A stretch of DNA of 64,000 bases from Favolaschia claudopus (Eukaryota; Basidiomycota; Agaricomycetes; Agaricales; Mycenaceae), in assembly GCA_037176885.1 (NCBI GenBank), contig JAWWNJ010000037.1, positions 1,674,001 to 1,738,000 of the forward strand, given 5' to 3'. Shown here one piece after another: positions 9,215-18,565 of this stretch (positions are counted from its first letter, which is position 1; each line of letters opens with the position of its first letter). The translations under genes and the position numbers were made by a program. The notes below the pieces were generated by a model. That model was not told the DNA's origin. It did no database searches and worked only from the letters and a program-made list of their open reading frames with translations.

Positions 9215-12200
9215 TCACTGTGACCCGGTTTTCGCGACTTTGACTCGAGTGGAACGTCTCGGAGCATCTTTGTAAGATACCTCCTTCCTTATTTCGTCCA
9301 AGTCCAAGTCAGGAGCTTCTTCGCTCTCTTCATCATCGCTCTCTGAGTCGTCTTCATCGCTATCGGTACCTTTCGCGATTGCTCCAGGTGCCTTCAGGTG
9401 GACTTTGTGAAATTGTAGGTCCTTCCCAACGAATGGATCTTCCTCTAAGTCATCATTAACCATGTCTTCTAACGTTTCTCGCGATAAATCGATCAAGTCG
9501 AGAATATTAGGTGGTAATTCAACTCTTTGGCGCTGTTCGAACGGTACCACTCTAAATTGAGCGATCCGACTCTGTAGCATAGATCCATCCATTTCACATA
9601 GAAGATAGGCTCCATTCCTAGTCCTCCTTATAACAATGTATGGTCCCAAATATCTAGGATCCATTTTATTATTGAGAGACTCCTCCGTCTCAGTATTTCT
9701 CGCGAGAACCAAGTCTCCTGGCTGGAAGTTGTAATCCTTTATTGTGTGCTTATGCGCATCCACATACTTCCGTACAAGCCTTCGCTTCTCCTCGCTGACT
9801 CTAATTCTCATCTCCTCGATGTGTTGGGAGTGTTTCGCGAGAGCTTTTGCTCGTAAACCAATTAACTCGGCTGTCGTGATAGGTTCTCCCGGATATTCTA
9901 CTAGCCAAGTAGCTTCCTCTATGTCCAACGGAAGTATAGGGTGAGCTCCAGATACTGCGAAGAAGGGTGAACAACCCATTCCCCTGCGTACTGTAATTCG
10001 ATCTGCCCATAATACTTGATGGAAGAACCAAAACCACCGCTTTACATCTCCTCCGGTAGCCTTGTACAGAGATTGCCTCATGTCCCAATGCCCTCTTTCT
10101 ACTGTTCCGTTGGCTTGTGAGTTATACGGAGAGATCTTAATGCCTCTGATTCCATATTTCGCACTTAACCATTTCAAAGCAGCAACAAAGGCAGGTCCAT
10201 TATCTGTGACAATAGTCTCCGGACAGCCCCATCGACAGATGATGTCCTCTAGCAAGAATTTGCCAATAGCCTCCGCGTTCTCGGACTTGATAGGTCGCCC
10301 TTCGACGTATCGCGATAGCGCATCTCTGGCCGCAACAACGCTTCGATAACCATTCGAGATTGCTCCCATTACCATAGCATCCGCATGAATCTTTTGGAAG
10401 AGACTTGGTGTATGTGTGGGCGTAGGAGGGATTCGTAGCAAAGTAGTCTGCCTGTGCTGGCATAGCTTACAGGTGCCAATGAACCACTTTATGTCTCGCT
10501 CCATTTCGGGCCACCAGAACCTAAGTTCTATAAGAGACTTGGTTGCGTAGATGCCTTTATGGCCAAGAGAGTTGTGCGAAGCTCTCATCATATACATCCG
10601 ATGGTCTTTCGCGACAACTAACTTGTGCATGGAACCTTCGCCTTTTCGATATAGCTTCCCTTCTTTCGTCAAGAAGAAATATCTGGCGAATTTCAAGAAC
10701 CTCTTGAACTCTTTATCCTCCATCCCAGCAGGTCTGACTAAGGGGTCCTTGAACCAAAGTTTCAGGACTTCAATCCTTTCGTCTTGCGCTATTCCCGCAC
10801 CTGTACGATGGTCTTCCGGATAAGGTTCTCGTTTGTCCACATCATCCCTGAACTCTTGTCCTGGAAGTAAAGGCTCTGTGGGTTCCATAATCTGGACATA
10901 CTGAGGCACTACAAGCCCTTCTTGCTTGTAGACTTCGAGTATCCGTGCAGAAACGACCGACTCTTGGCCTATCGTGACAGCTAAATCTTCTTCGAAATCG
11001 CTGTAGTTTCCTGCCGTACCAGCCATAGATTGCAAATAGCCGCCTCTTTCGTCTATTTCATCTTTAAACTCATCAAAGTCTAATGGCTGTTGACTGACAT
11101 AGTCCCAATCCTCGTGGTTTTCCGGGATAGGATTTTCGTCGAGTCCATCCTCATTATTGGGGTAGACTTCGTCTCCCGGTTGAGGCTCTCTTCGCGATAG
11201 GCCGTCTGGAGGGAAGGTAGCTCCCTTGACATGCTTCAATTTGAAGTGGAACATAAGGATTTGTTCGATCCAACGATTTATAGTAGCGTTGGGACCCATT
11301 CCTGGGTTATTCAACATTCCTTTGATATAGAGGGCATCAGTCTCGACTACTAGTCTTCGACATCCTAGAAGCCAATATTGCATGGCCTCCAGTGCTCTCT
11401 TTAATCCGTACAGTTCTCGCTTTGGTTGAGAGAAGCGGGACTCTCTTCGGTTGAGAGTGATCGACGCGAACTTCGCGTAGTGCTTCTTCAACTTGTCGAT
11501 AATATCTATTTGATATATCTGGATGCCTACTGCCATCCAAGAAGTATCGACTGCAAGGACTATGTCCGTGTCCCAATCATAATTGAGCGGCCTTAAGGCA
11601 GGACAATTCTTGATTGCTGTCTTTAATGCCTCCATCGCTTCCTCTTGCTCTGGACCCCAAACGAACTCTTCGTCGTTTCTACACAATTTCTGTATTGGTC
11701 TGCATATGTCCCCATACTTTGGTATAAACATTCTAAGCACACCAACGGTTCCCAAGAACTGTCTGACTCCTGAGACATCCTTCAATGGCCCCCACCGCAC
11801 AATAACTCCAATGCGGTCAGTACTGGGACGGCGGCCTTCATACGAGCAGATATGTCCGACTACAGGGAATACATCCCAGCAAAGCACAGACTTGGCTCCA
11901 GAAAACGTTCCTCCGCAATACTTAATCCTTTGAACTACTCTGTTCAAATTCATGAAGTGTTCCCATATAAATCTCCTGATTCCTTTGTTATCGCGAATGG
12001 TCTCGTAAGTACCATCTGCCTTTTGATATCGCGTCCCAGGTCCTCTTATAGGAACATCATCAATATAAGGGATGGTAACGTGAGGAATCTCGTCTCGGAG
12101 AATAAAGGTGACATCGTCGTGAAAGATAGGCACCGAATTTGTCCATCCTTGAGGAAGTTTAACTAATCTTAGAGCGCCATAAGGCGTCTGAAAGGTAGTA

Positions 12201-13363
12201 TAGTCTCTTGACCCTTCCGCTATGTCTCTGTGATCATAACCGGAGTACAAATCCAAGCTTCCGCCACAAGCTCTCCCAGCAAAGTGGTTTGCAAGTTCGT
12301 CCGTGGCCGGAGGAACTCCAGAATGAGCTATCGTGACTGCGTTCAGAGGCTCTAAGGCGTGAACAAGACGGATGCTCTTGCCATCTTTCTTCACAACACC
12401 GAAGAACTTACTTCGGTAAGAAGCATTAGAAGGTTCATAGACTCCTGCGTCTATCTTCTTCTTAATAACTTTGCAAAATTCCTCTAATTGACCTCTCGGG
12501 ATAGGTATGCTTCGTTCGACCCAAGTCTCGTGTTCCACAACCGGAAACTCGACTGGAGGGAAGAAATCGTGTCTGAAGCTCCCTCTCTCGGAGTCATCCC
12601 AAGCGAATGCAGCTTCCTGCCTCATCATGAAATCATGCATTAATTTTCGCTCTTCAGGCCAGAGAAAATCGCCATTGTGTAGTTCGTCTATAATTTTCTT
12701 TCGCTCTTCGGTATATTTGCCAGTGGGTTTGAAGTCATCGGGAGTAGGATTTAACTCTGGCATTTCTGCGAGAGGGTCACCAGTGATTTCCCTTTTAATT
12801 CTGAACTGTTCAGGAAGCTCCGTATACACGGGTCTCACTTTAAGTCCAACAGGTTTGTACTTCTTCCCCGCAAACACCGATACAGGATCCTCTTCACCTG
12901 TCGCGATAGGTTCCTCCTCTGAAATCTCTTGACTTAGAGTCGGATGAATAAACTCGGCAGAGTCACAACAAGGGCAATGTACTCCTTGAGTTAGGACATG
13001 AGTTGTCCGGACCTCTCTTCTGGTGTACAAGGGCTCGGGAGGACAGAATTTCTTCTCTTCTGCTGGTTCCTCCTCTTCGCCTTCCTTAATCGGACCATCT
13101 GCCACACTCCAAGTGAAGACTCCGTACTTCTTCCTCTTCACTGGCGTCTTCTTAGACTTTTCGCGAAATTCATTGAAGAGCACTCTTGCCTTCTTATCCT
13201 TCCGGATATTTCGCGATTCCTTCGAGGCTGCCACATACGCCTCTAACACCTCTGTTTCAGTGAAAGCCAACCCTTTCGGCTTATAATAACCCTCAATCTC
13301 CAACTCTTTGCTTTCATTAAAGCCGAATTTTAACGCCAACTCTCCTCGTTCGTGCAACTGCAT
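9215..13363 (-). CDS. pol: Pol polyprotein of element B (RT, RNase H, integrase)
   Basis: 1382 residues. Reverse transcriptase in the middle third has the catalytic box YIDDV near residue 431. RNase H follows with AVDTS, a conserved Glu and ETDA. The integrase zinc finger is H-H-C-C (GHKGIY ... CKLCQH), then the core has the catalytic triad HADAM, TDNGPAF and NGTVERG, with about 35 residues between the last two. A GPY/F-like module (LGPYIVI) follows, then a very acidic C-terminus. No chromodomain is visible. The N-terminal 300 residues lack a recognised domain; a Cys pair (CPCC) lies near residue 120. The ATG overlaps the stop of the protease ORF (TAATG). The frame is uninterrupted, so the element may be active. 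Twelve TCGCGA sites fall here, in all three codon phases. Confidence 0.95.
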   Translation of the reverse strand: MQLHERGELALKFGFNESKELEIEGYYKPKGLAFTETEVLEAYVAASKESRNIRKDKKARVLFNEFREKSKKTPVKRKKYGVFTWSVADGPIKEGEEEEPAEEKKFCPPEPLYTRREVRTTHVLTQGVHCPCCDSAEFIHPTLSQEISEEEPIATGEEDPVSVFAGKKYKPVGLKVRPVYTELPEQFRIKREITGDPLAEMPELNPTPDDFKPTGKYTEERKKIIDELHNGDFLWPEERKLMHDFMMRQEAAFAWDDSERGSFRHDFFPPVEFPVVEHETWVERSIPIPRGQLEEFCKVIKKKIDAGVYEPSNASYRSKFFGVVKKDGKSIRLVHALEPLNAVTIAHSGVPPATDELANHFAGRACGGSLDLYSGYDHRDIAEGSRDYTTFQTPYGALRLVKLPQGWTNSVPIFHDDVTFILRDEIPHVTIPYIDDVPIRGPGTRYQKADGTYETIRDNKGIRRFIWEHFMNLNRVVQRIKYCGGTFSGAKSVLCWDVFPVVGHICSYEGRRPSTDRIGVIVRWGPLKDVSGVRQFLGTVGVLRMFIPKYGDICRPIQKLCRNDEEFVWGPEQEEAMEALKTAIKNCPALRPLNYDWDTDIVLAVDTSWMAVGIQIYQIDIIDKLKKHYAKFASITLNRRESRFSQPKRELYGLKRALEAMQYWLLGCRRLVVETDALYIKGMLNNPGMGPNATINRWIEQILMFHFKLKHVKGATFPPDGLSRREPQPGDEVYPNNEDGLDENPIPENHEDWDYVSQQPLDFDEFKDEIDERGGYLQSMAGTAGNYSDFEEDLAVTIGQESVVSARILEVYKQEGLVVPQYVQIMEPTEPLLPGQEFRDDVDKREPYPEDHRTGAGIAQDERIEVLKLWFKDPLVRPAGMEDKEFKRFLKFARYFFLTKEGKLYRKGEGSMHKLVVAKDHRMYMMRASHNSLGHKGIYATKSLIELRFWWPEMERDIKWFIGTCKLCQHRQTTLLRIPPTPTHTPSLFQKIHADAMVMGAISNGYRSVVAARDALSRYVEGRPIKSENAEAIGKFLLEDIICRWGCPETIVTDNGPAFVAALKWLSAKYGIRGIKISPYNSQANGTVERGHWDMRQSLYKATGGDVKRWFWFFHQVLWADRITVRRGMGCSPFFAVSGAHPILPLDIEEATWLVEYPGEPITTAELIGLRAKALAKHSQHIEEMRIRVSEEKRRLVRKYVDAHKHTIKDYNFQPGDLVLARNTETEESLNNKMDPRYLGPYIVIRRTRNGAYLLCEMDGSMLQSRIAQFRVVPFEQRQRVELPPNILDLIDLSRETLEDMVNDDLEEDPFVGKDLQFHKVHLKAPGAIAKGTDSDEDDSESDDEESEEAPDLDLDEIRKEVSYKDAPRRSTRVKVAKTGSQ

Positions 13364-14580
13364 TAAGTCCTCGAAGCTTGGCGAAAACCCTGCTTTGCTT
13401 CTGGGTCAGCAGTCTTTTCCGGACTCCCATCTTCCTCCTCAACGGTTACAGAGGGCTTTCGCGATTGGTCGCTTTCACGCCTCCTCTTAGTTGTAGTGAT
13501 TGTACAACGTTTTCCCGTATTAGGATCTTTGATGGTGATGGTCTGGGACTCATCCTTATGATTATTAACCTGGCTTTCAGTTAGAACCTCGAAAGGCCTT
13601 CCCAAAAGTACTTTGTACGCTGGTCCTTTAATAATATGAACCTGCAAGTACACAGTCATGTCTCCAAATTTGAATGGGACATTCCTGGCCAAGCCAACTG
13701 CTCTCTCTACAGAATTATTGGCACTCTGCATCCAAACGCGAACATCCGGGTCCCAAGTTAATTTCGACTCTACCGCTTGTTCTAGCGACATAGATACGAT
13801 TTGGGATCCTGAGTCCAAGACACATTCAACGCGTCCTTGTTTATTAATGGATGGAGACACCGTTCTGAGATCAGCTGAGTCTCTCCCAACAGCCGCGCTT
13901 CTATGGTCATAGACCTGCCTAGGCTTCTCATCCGGTCCTAAGGATTCCAGATATTGAAGGTAAGGGTCAGGTATCGCGACTGCCCCCACCGGCATATCTT
14001 CCGTGTCAATCGTGCTAACGAAGACTGAAGACACCCCTGGAAGGTCATCCAGATCGAGTGCGTCATACTCCAGTTCATCCTCATCATCATCCTGGAACGG
14101 TAAGTCCGAAATCTCTTCTTCGAACATTACTTGCTTCGCTCCAGGGGCCTTGGTTCGTCTAACCTTGGTAAAGTCCCTCCGAAGAGTTTCTCTTACTTCA
14201 GGCGACACACCAGCCAACTCTTTGACACCCAGAGTAATTTCCGAGTTCAAAATTTTATTCGCGACAGCCCTTCCAAGGCCATCCTTCTGCACAGGTGCTT
14301 TCAATTGGTAAGCCTTCTCCTCTTGAGAATCAGCCCTTACTTCTACAACCTCTGGTTGGTCCGCTTGCCGATTAACCACCGGGTTTACCTTTCGGTAAGG
14401 CAGTTCGACACCTATCGCGATTTCTCGCCTCGGGCGCGTTTCAACCCTCTCAGTCTTCTGAGAATTATCTGCCTCTTCTCCAGGCTTTGCTCTCCAATCA
14501 GGACTGCTGTCCGCGGTGTTTCTAGTATTACGGTCCTCAGGAGGCTTTTCTAAGTTCTTAGTCCGCGACTTCGCCTCCAT
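13363..14580 (-). CDS. Protease ORF of element B
   Basis: 405 residues between gag and pol. The N-terminal 240 residues are charged and Pro-rich, like the truncated counterpart in element A. The C-terminal half contains a retropepsin-like motif VLDSGSQIVSM (catalytic Asp-Ser-Gly) followed by beta-rich sequence, the expected aspartic protease. The ATG (14578-14580) lies 11 bases after the gag stop; the stop shares one base with the pol start. This suggests termination-reinitiation rather than the frameshift or single ORF common in gypsy elements. Confidence 0.82.
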   Translation of the reverse strand: MEAKSRTKNLEKPPEDRNTRNTADSSPDWRAKPGEEADNSQKTERVETRPRREIAIGVELPYRKVNPVVNRQADQPEVVEVRADSQEEKAYQLKAPVQKDGLGRAVANKILNSEITLGVKELAGVSPEVRETLRRDFTKVRRTKAPGAKQVMFEEEISDLPFQDDDEDELEYDALDLDDLPGVSSVFVSTIDTEDMPVGAVAIPDPYLQYLESLGPDEKPRQVYDHRSAAVGRDSADLRTVSPSINKQGRVECVLDSGSQIVSMSLEQAVESKLTWDPDVRVWMQSANNSVERAVGLARNVPFKFGDMTVYLQVHIIKGPAYKVLLGRPFEVLTESQVNNHKDESQTITIKDPNTGKRCTITTTKRRRESDQSRKPSVTVEEEDGSPEKTADPEAKQGFRQASRT

Positions 14581-14591
14581 CCCTGGACTAC

Positions 14592-16505
14592 TTAGAAATT
14601 TGGCGGAGTGCCACCACCCTGTCTAGCATTATTCCTGGTGGCTGCAACAAACTGCTCCTGGGTTTGCGGATCCGACATGCTGAGACCCCTCATTAATAAG
14701 GTGTGAACAACATTATTCACTTCCGCTTGCCCAACGACTGGTTGAGCAGTCGCGACAGGTTGCATCTGAGCCATATAAGTGGGATGAACCACTTGTTGTT
14801 GTTGTTGAACTAGATTGTATTGCTCAGCTCTTCTGAGTTTTACTTTCAGCGACTTAATTTCGTCGGCTTGGAGTTCCGGGTCATAGGAAGGCCCTTCCGT
14901 CTCGCCGTTGTAATAACTGTCAACTGTATTCCAGTTCTGACTGGCGGACTTATTCTTCCAGTAGTTTTCAACTCTGGTTTTCTGAGTCCCACTTCCCGAA
15001 GGAATCCAGCCGCCATCTCCGAGCTTATGCTTTCCTCCTTCGACGGTCAAATATCCTTTTTGGATATGCTCGTCTTTGTAGGGGCATTCGCGAGAGTAGT
15101 GACCGGGCTCTTCGCAATAGAAGCAATCTCTTTCGCTTCTCTTCTCTGATCTATCTTGACCAGAGGGCTTTTGGCTAGGCCCTTGGGAGTTGTAAGCGAA
15201 GCTCGAGCGATTATAATCGCGATCGCGGTCCCTATCACGACTGAAGTGCGGAGGAGGATCTCTCATGAACTGCTGCATGGTTTTCATCATTTCATTGTGC
15301 CTCTCTTCGTACGTTCTTTGTGTCAAGACATGCTGGTCCCGCAACTGAGCTATGGCACCTTCCATAGTCTCGAACTTCTCCTCAAAGGGTTCGGATTTTA
15401 CTAAAATCCTAGGTAGTCCTAAGTTGGTCCCAGGAACCACTTTCGGTTCCTGTTCAATCACAACACTAGGGGACTCATGCTGGTTAGCAGCTAGAGTCTC
15501 TGCCAATTTTATAAGCTCTGGGAGCTTAATGGGATCTTCCTTTCTGGAATCATTCGCAGCTGTCGCGTCTGCTCCAGCCGCGGCCGCTCCTCCGAGATTC
15601 GGGAACTGTGCCCTCATCAAGACAGAGTTCGCGATTGCTATCTCGAGCGTGTTTTTGAATCCTACATCCAGAGTCTCTAAGTACTGCTTACACGCAACCT
15701 GGTTGGTTAACAACGCAGGCTCGGTATACAACTTTTTGACTTCGGTGTAGTATTCGATTCCAAATCGACGAAGTTTTCCCTCCTCGTAAACGGTAATCCC
15801 TTTATTACGTTTACAGAGCTTCTTAAGATTTTCAACAGTACCGGTGCGGTCCGTATTAATCTCAGGGTAGCTCTTATAAACCGTCTTCAGGAAATCATCA
15901 TAAGTCCCTGTAGTGTACTCCGGCAGTGCTCTCCACTGCTCCTTCTTCTTTGCACCAAGGTAATTGGTCAAATGCTCTTTTCGTGATTGGTCGGTAGTGA
16001 TACCAGCCAACTCGAAGATTTGCCCAACATGATCTACGAAGGTTTTTAGGTCCTCATAGTCATCCGTGGTGAACTTGGGAGCGTTTGGATCCCAAGCATA
16101 AGGAATTTTGAAGCTCGCAACCCTAGGGTTTTGAGCGTTTTGTGCGTTTGGGTCAGCCATCGCGTTTGACGATGATTGAGATGAAGGTAAGGTTTGCGAA
16201 GTTTGTGTAGCAGAAGGAGAGTCTGGAGGAATGGTTTGTTCCTCTTCAACTTCCTCCTCTATGGTAGGTTGTGTGTTTAGATCCGACAGAGTATTCGTGA
16301 TGGCTTTTTGCTTTCCTCTGTACGCTGTAACCCGTTCCTTAGCTTTGGCTCGAGATTGTGATCTCCCTGCCTCAGTAGGAGTACGCTTTTTCTTCCTAGG
16401 AAGAGGATCTAAGTCTGTTGGTGTTTTTAACCGACTAGACCGGCGTGGTTTAGGTTTCGCGAAAGATGTGGAAGCAAGTTCGCCGTCCGCAGATATTTCT
16501 GACAA
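14592..16505 (-). CDS. gag: Gag polyprotein of element B
   Basis: The N-terminal part is Ser/Thr/Pro rich with basic motifs (RRSSRLK, PRKKKR). The gag capsid-like domain is in the middle (FKIPYAWDPNAPKF onward). A C-terminal zinc knuckle reads CFYCEEPGHYSREC (C-x2-C-x4-H-x4-C), and a Gln run lies near the end. The frame is open from 16529, but the first ATG is at 16160 (MADPNAQ); the region before it is coding-like and resembles element A's. TTG at 16505 sits in a context (TTGTC) shared with A. Stop is TAA at 14592-14594. Confidence 0.87.
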   Translation of the reverse strand: MSEISADGELASTSFAKPKPRRSSRLKTPTDLDPLPRKKKRTPTEAGRSQSRAKAKERVTAYRGKQKAITNTLSDLNTQPTIEEEVEEEQTIPPDSPSATQTSQTLPSSQSSSNAMADPNAQNAQNPRVASFKIPYAWDPNAPKFTTDDYEDLKTFVDHVGQIFELAGITTDQSRKEHLTNYLGAKKKEQWRALPEYTTGTYDDFLKTVYKSYPEINTDRTGTVENLKKLCKRNKGITVYEEGKLRRFGIEYYTEVKKLYTEPALLTNQVACKQYLETLDVGFKNTLEIAIANSVLMRAQFPNLGGAAAAGADATAANDSRKEDPIKLPELIKLAETLAANQHESPSVVIEQEPKVVPGTNLGLPRILVKSEPFEEKFETMEGAIAQLRDQHVLTQRTYEERHNEMMKTMQQFMRDPPPHFSRDRDRDRDYNRSSFAYNSQGPSQKPSGQDRSEKRSERDCFYCEEPGHYSRECPYKDEHIQKGYLTVEGGKHKLGDGGWIPSGSGTQKTRVENYWKNKSASQNWNTVDSYYNGETEGPSYDPELQADEIKSLKVKLRRAEQYNLVQQQQQVVHPTYMAQMQPVATAQPVVGQAEVNNVVHTLLMRGLSMSDPQTQEQFVAATRNNARQGGGTPPNF

Positions 16506-16680
16506 GTCTGGTTGTACCGAAATGTTGACCTAAGTCAACGGCACTTTTAACGAATAATTCGTTCTTCTCGGATGTAAGTCCAAGGTATAATCCTGTATAG
16601 GAAGGTAGAGATATTTCTATACGCAACAAGTCCAAACTTGGCTTGAGATTTCTACTTTGAAGTATAGAGATAGATGGATG

Positions 16681-16701
16681 AACCCCTCGCGGTGGGCTCC
16701 A
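16681..16701 (-). other. tRNA primer-binding site of element B
   Basis: Reverse complement of the site at 1699-1719, 21 identical bases, two bases from the inner LTR edge at 16704. It marks the start of minus-strand DNA synthesis and confirms the element's orientation. Confidence 0.82.
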
Positions 16702-16703
16702 GA

Positions 16704-18019
16704 TGAAACGCTGACTATAGGGCAACTATGGAAAACACCCAAGAAATGAAAGGAATTAAATCCCTAATCAAATCTTAAATATAATCCTAACCACTATGAG
16801 ATCGACGTGCGAGGTTCGGGGTTCCAGTCCAGTATAGACTGTGGCAATCCAACTATTCTAACACTCAAAATATACTAACTTAAGCTTTCGCGATTGCTGA
16901 CTTTGTACAGAGAACGTCTATACGAGTCCTATGTTGACACAGGAAGTGTGGGTTTCAACAAGGGTTTGAGATGTAACTCTTCTCAAGAGGTTTAGGTGTT
17001 TAAGTCGCTTGTTAAGCCAATATATTCCACGCGTAAGATGTCCGATAACTGTTTCACGCGTCCCGTAGGTCAAAAGTTCTTATAATTCCACGCGTAAGTT
17101 CCCAAAATTTCCAATATTCCACGCGTACAATTCAAGAGATGATCCAACAGACAATATATTTGACGAAACAAACCAAAGAAACAAATAAGCTTCTGGAGTT
17201 TATCTCGAATGGAGTCCAACGTCTAGTTGTTCACGAAGCCGACACTGGCTTGACGCTCACAGCTAGAGGAGGGAATCCACTAGAGTACCAGTACAGAAAC
17301 GATGCCTTTTATACCTTTCACTAATAAATAATAAGAGACCGAACACTTGACAAACGGGTATAATGTGAGAGAAACTAGGGCCCGCTATGCCCTCGCCCTA
17401 TCCTTGGCGGCCAGAACAGGAAATAGATCAAAGGTTCATTCAATCCAAGTCCTTATCCCGATCATTATGTTATGACAGTGGGCCGCAGCGGCCCAATCAA
17501 TATTGCCCAACTTGGCATTAATGAGTGTCCCTCTTCGGACCGTGCTCCTTGATCGTAATACGGCGGCAGCCAACTCGGCATGACGTGTAGTTCCTTTGTA
17601 GGAATATTCTACTTCCGCAAATCCCTCGCAATTGGTTTATAGAATTATTCGTGAAAGCCTCTTGCCTCCAGGAAACACTCCTTCTGGCCTTTCGGCAGGT
17701 TCTTATAAGTCCCAAGTTATATCCCACTCATTGTGCCTTTGGTCGGAACACAGGGTGACTCCCAATCCTATTCCGGATGGTTAGAGACCTATCGTGATAG
17801 GTCTGTTCTGGAGTATTATAACTTCCACGCTATACCAGCGCAGTCGTAGACAGTGCCAGACCTCCCACTTAGTGTATAATCCTTTAACTGGCCGCTCAGG
17901 CAAACGCCAGTCCTCATACGAGCGTATTCCCGTGGTATTTAATGTATTACGCTTTTAATACAATAGCACTTGAACTGAAAATGAATAAATTCAGCCCTGG
18001 CCCAATACCGGGTCTATCA
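16704..18019 (-). repeat. 5' LTR of element B
   Basis: 1316 bp with TG...CA ends, near-identical to 3976-5303. One TCGCGA at 16888 corresponds to the one at 4160. The right edge abuts the interrupted gag frame of element C. Confidence 0.93.
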
Positions 18020-18565
18020 GCGGAAACGCGCTCAACGTGGCCCGGCACCTCTAATCCTTGAGTCCCATCTTTTCCTCTGTTAAGGGCGGCTTCATCCTCA
18101 GCGGCGCGTCGAGCAGCGTCGGCGAGGATGTGGTAGCGTTGAGCCAGCTGTTCCATCGTCATGGATTCTTCCGGTGGCGCGGACGAGCTGCCGAAGTTCG
18201 GAAACGCCATAGACTCAACTTCTGATAAGGAGGAGTCCGTGACGGCTTGGAGAGTAGGAGCGACGGTCGATTCAGGAGGAGAGGCGACGTTGCTATCCAC
18301 AGCGGTAAAAAACGATGCCGGTAGACGTAGTCGTGGAGGCGGGCGCGTCTCCCTCCCCGCGAGATACACCTTCGGAAGGGATCTCAGCGGGAGCGGTAAC
18401 GAGGGTCGAAGTTGCCGGGGTTTGGGTCCTCGACGCCACGCGTCCACCAGCGGCTCGAGTTCTCCCTTCCGAGTCGACGACAGGAGGAGGAGGCGGCCCC
18501 CTGTCCACACCTTTACCTTTTCTTCTGGAGTAATTCCTGTTGTTGCGGTTCGAAGTCCCGGACAT
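18020..18565 (-). pseudogene. gag: Gag N-terminus of a third gypsy element (C), broken
   Basis: ATG at 18563-18565. The frame runs to 18293, then coding sense continues in another frame to 18020, where element B's LTR starts. The shift lies in a T6 run (minus strand) near 18310. The second part has a helical stretch (MTMEQLAQRYHILADAA) typical of the front of fungal gypsy gag proteins. The amino-acid content (Pro/Ala/Thr/Ser, RRKGKG) fits. The frame ends at the junction, so this is the right-hand, non-matching flank of element B. Confidence 0.55.

Larger units (their letters stand above)
3976..18019 (-). mobile_element. Ty3/gypsy element B with antisense cargo gene, full length
   Basis: Complete LTR retrotransposon on the minus strand. 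In its own sense the order is: 5' LTR (18019-16704), PBS (16701-16681), gag, protease ORF, pol, first hairpin/polypurine cassette (9188-9152), a 3.8-kb segment with a spliced gene on the opposite strand, second cassette (5338-5304), and 3' LTR (5303-3976). LTRs begin TG and end CA, and differ at only about eight places, so the copy is young. Flanking 5-mers are CCCGC on the left and GCGGA on the right, so there is no target duplication; the flanks belong to two different elements. TCGCGA occurs about 33 times in the element. Confidence 0.92.

Noticed and set aside
3976..18019. Retrovirus-like element with an envelope gene after pol
   Set aside because: The extra gene is antisense, spliced and has no signal peptide or membrane segment, so it is not env.
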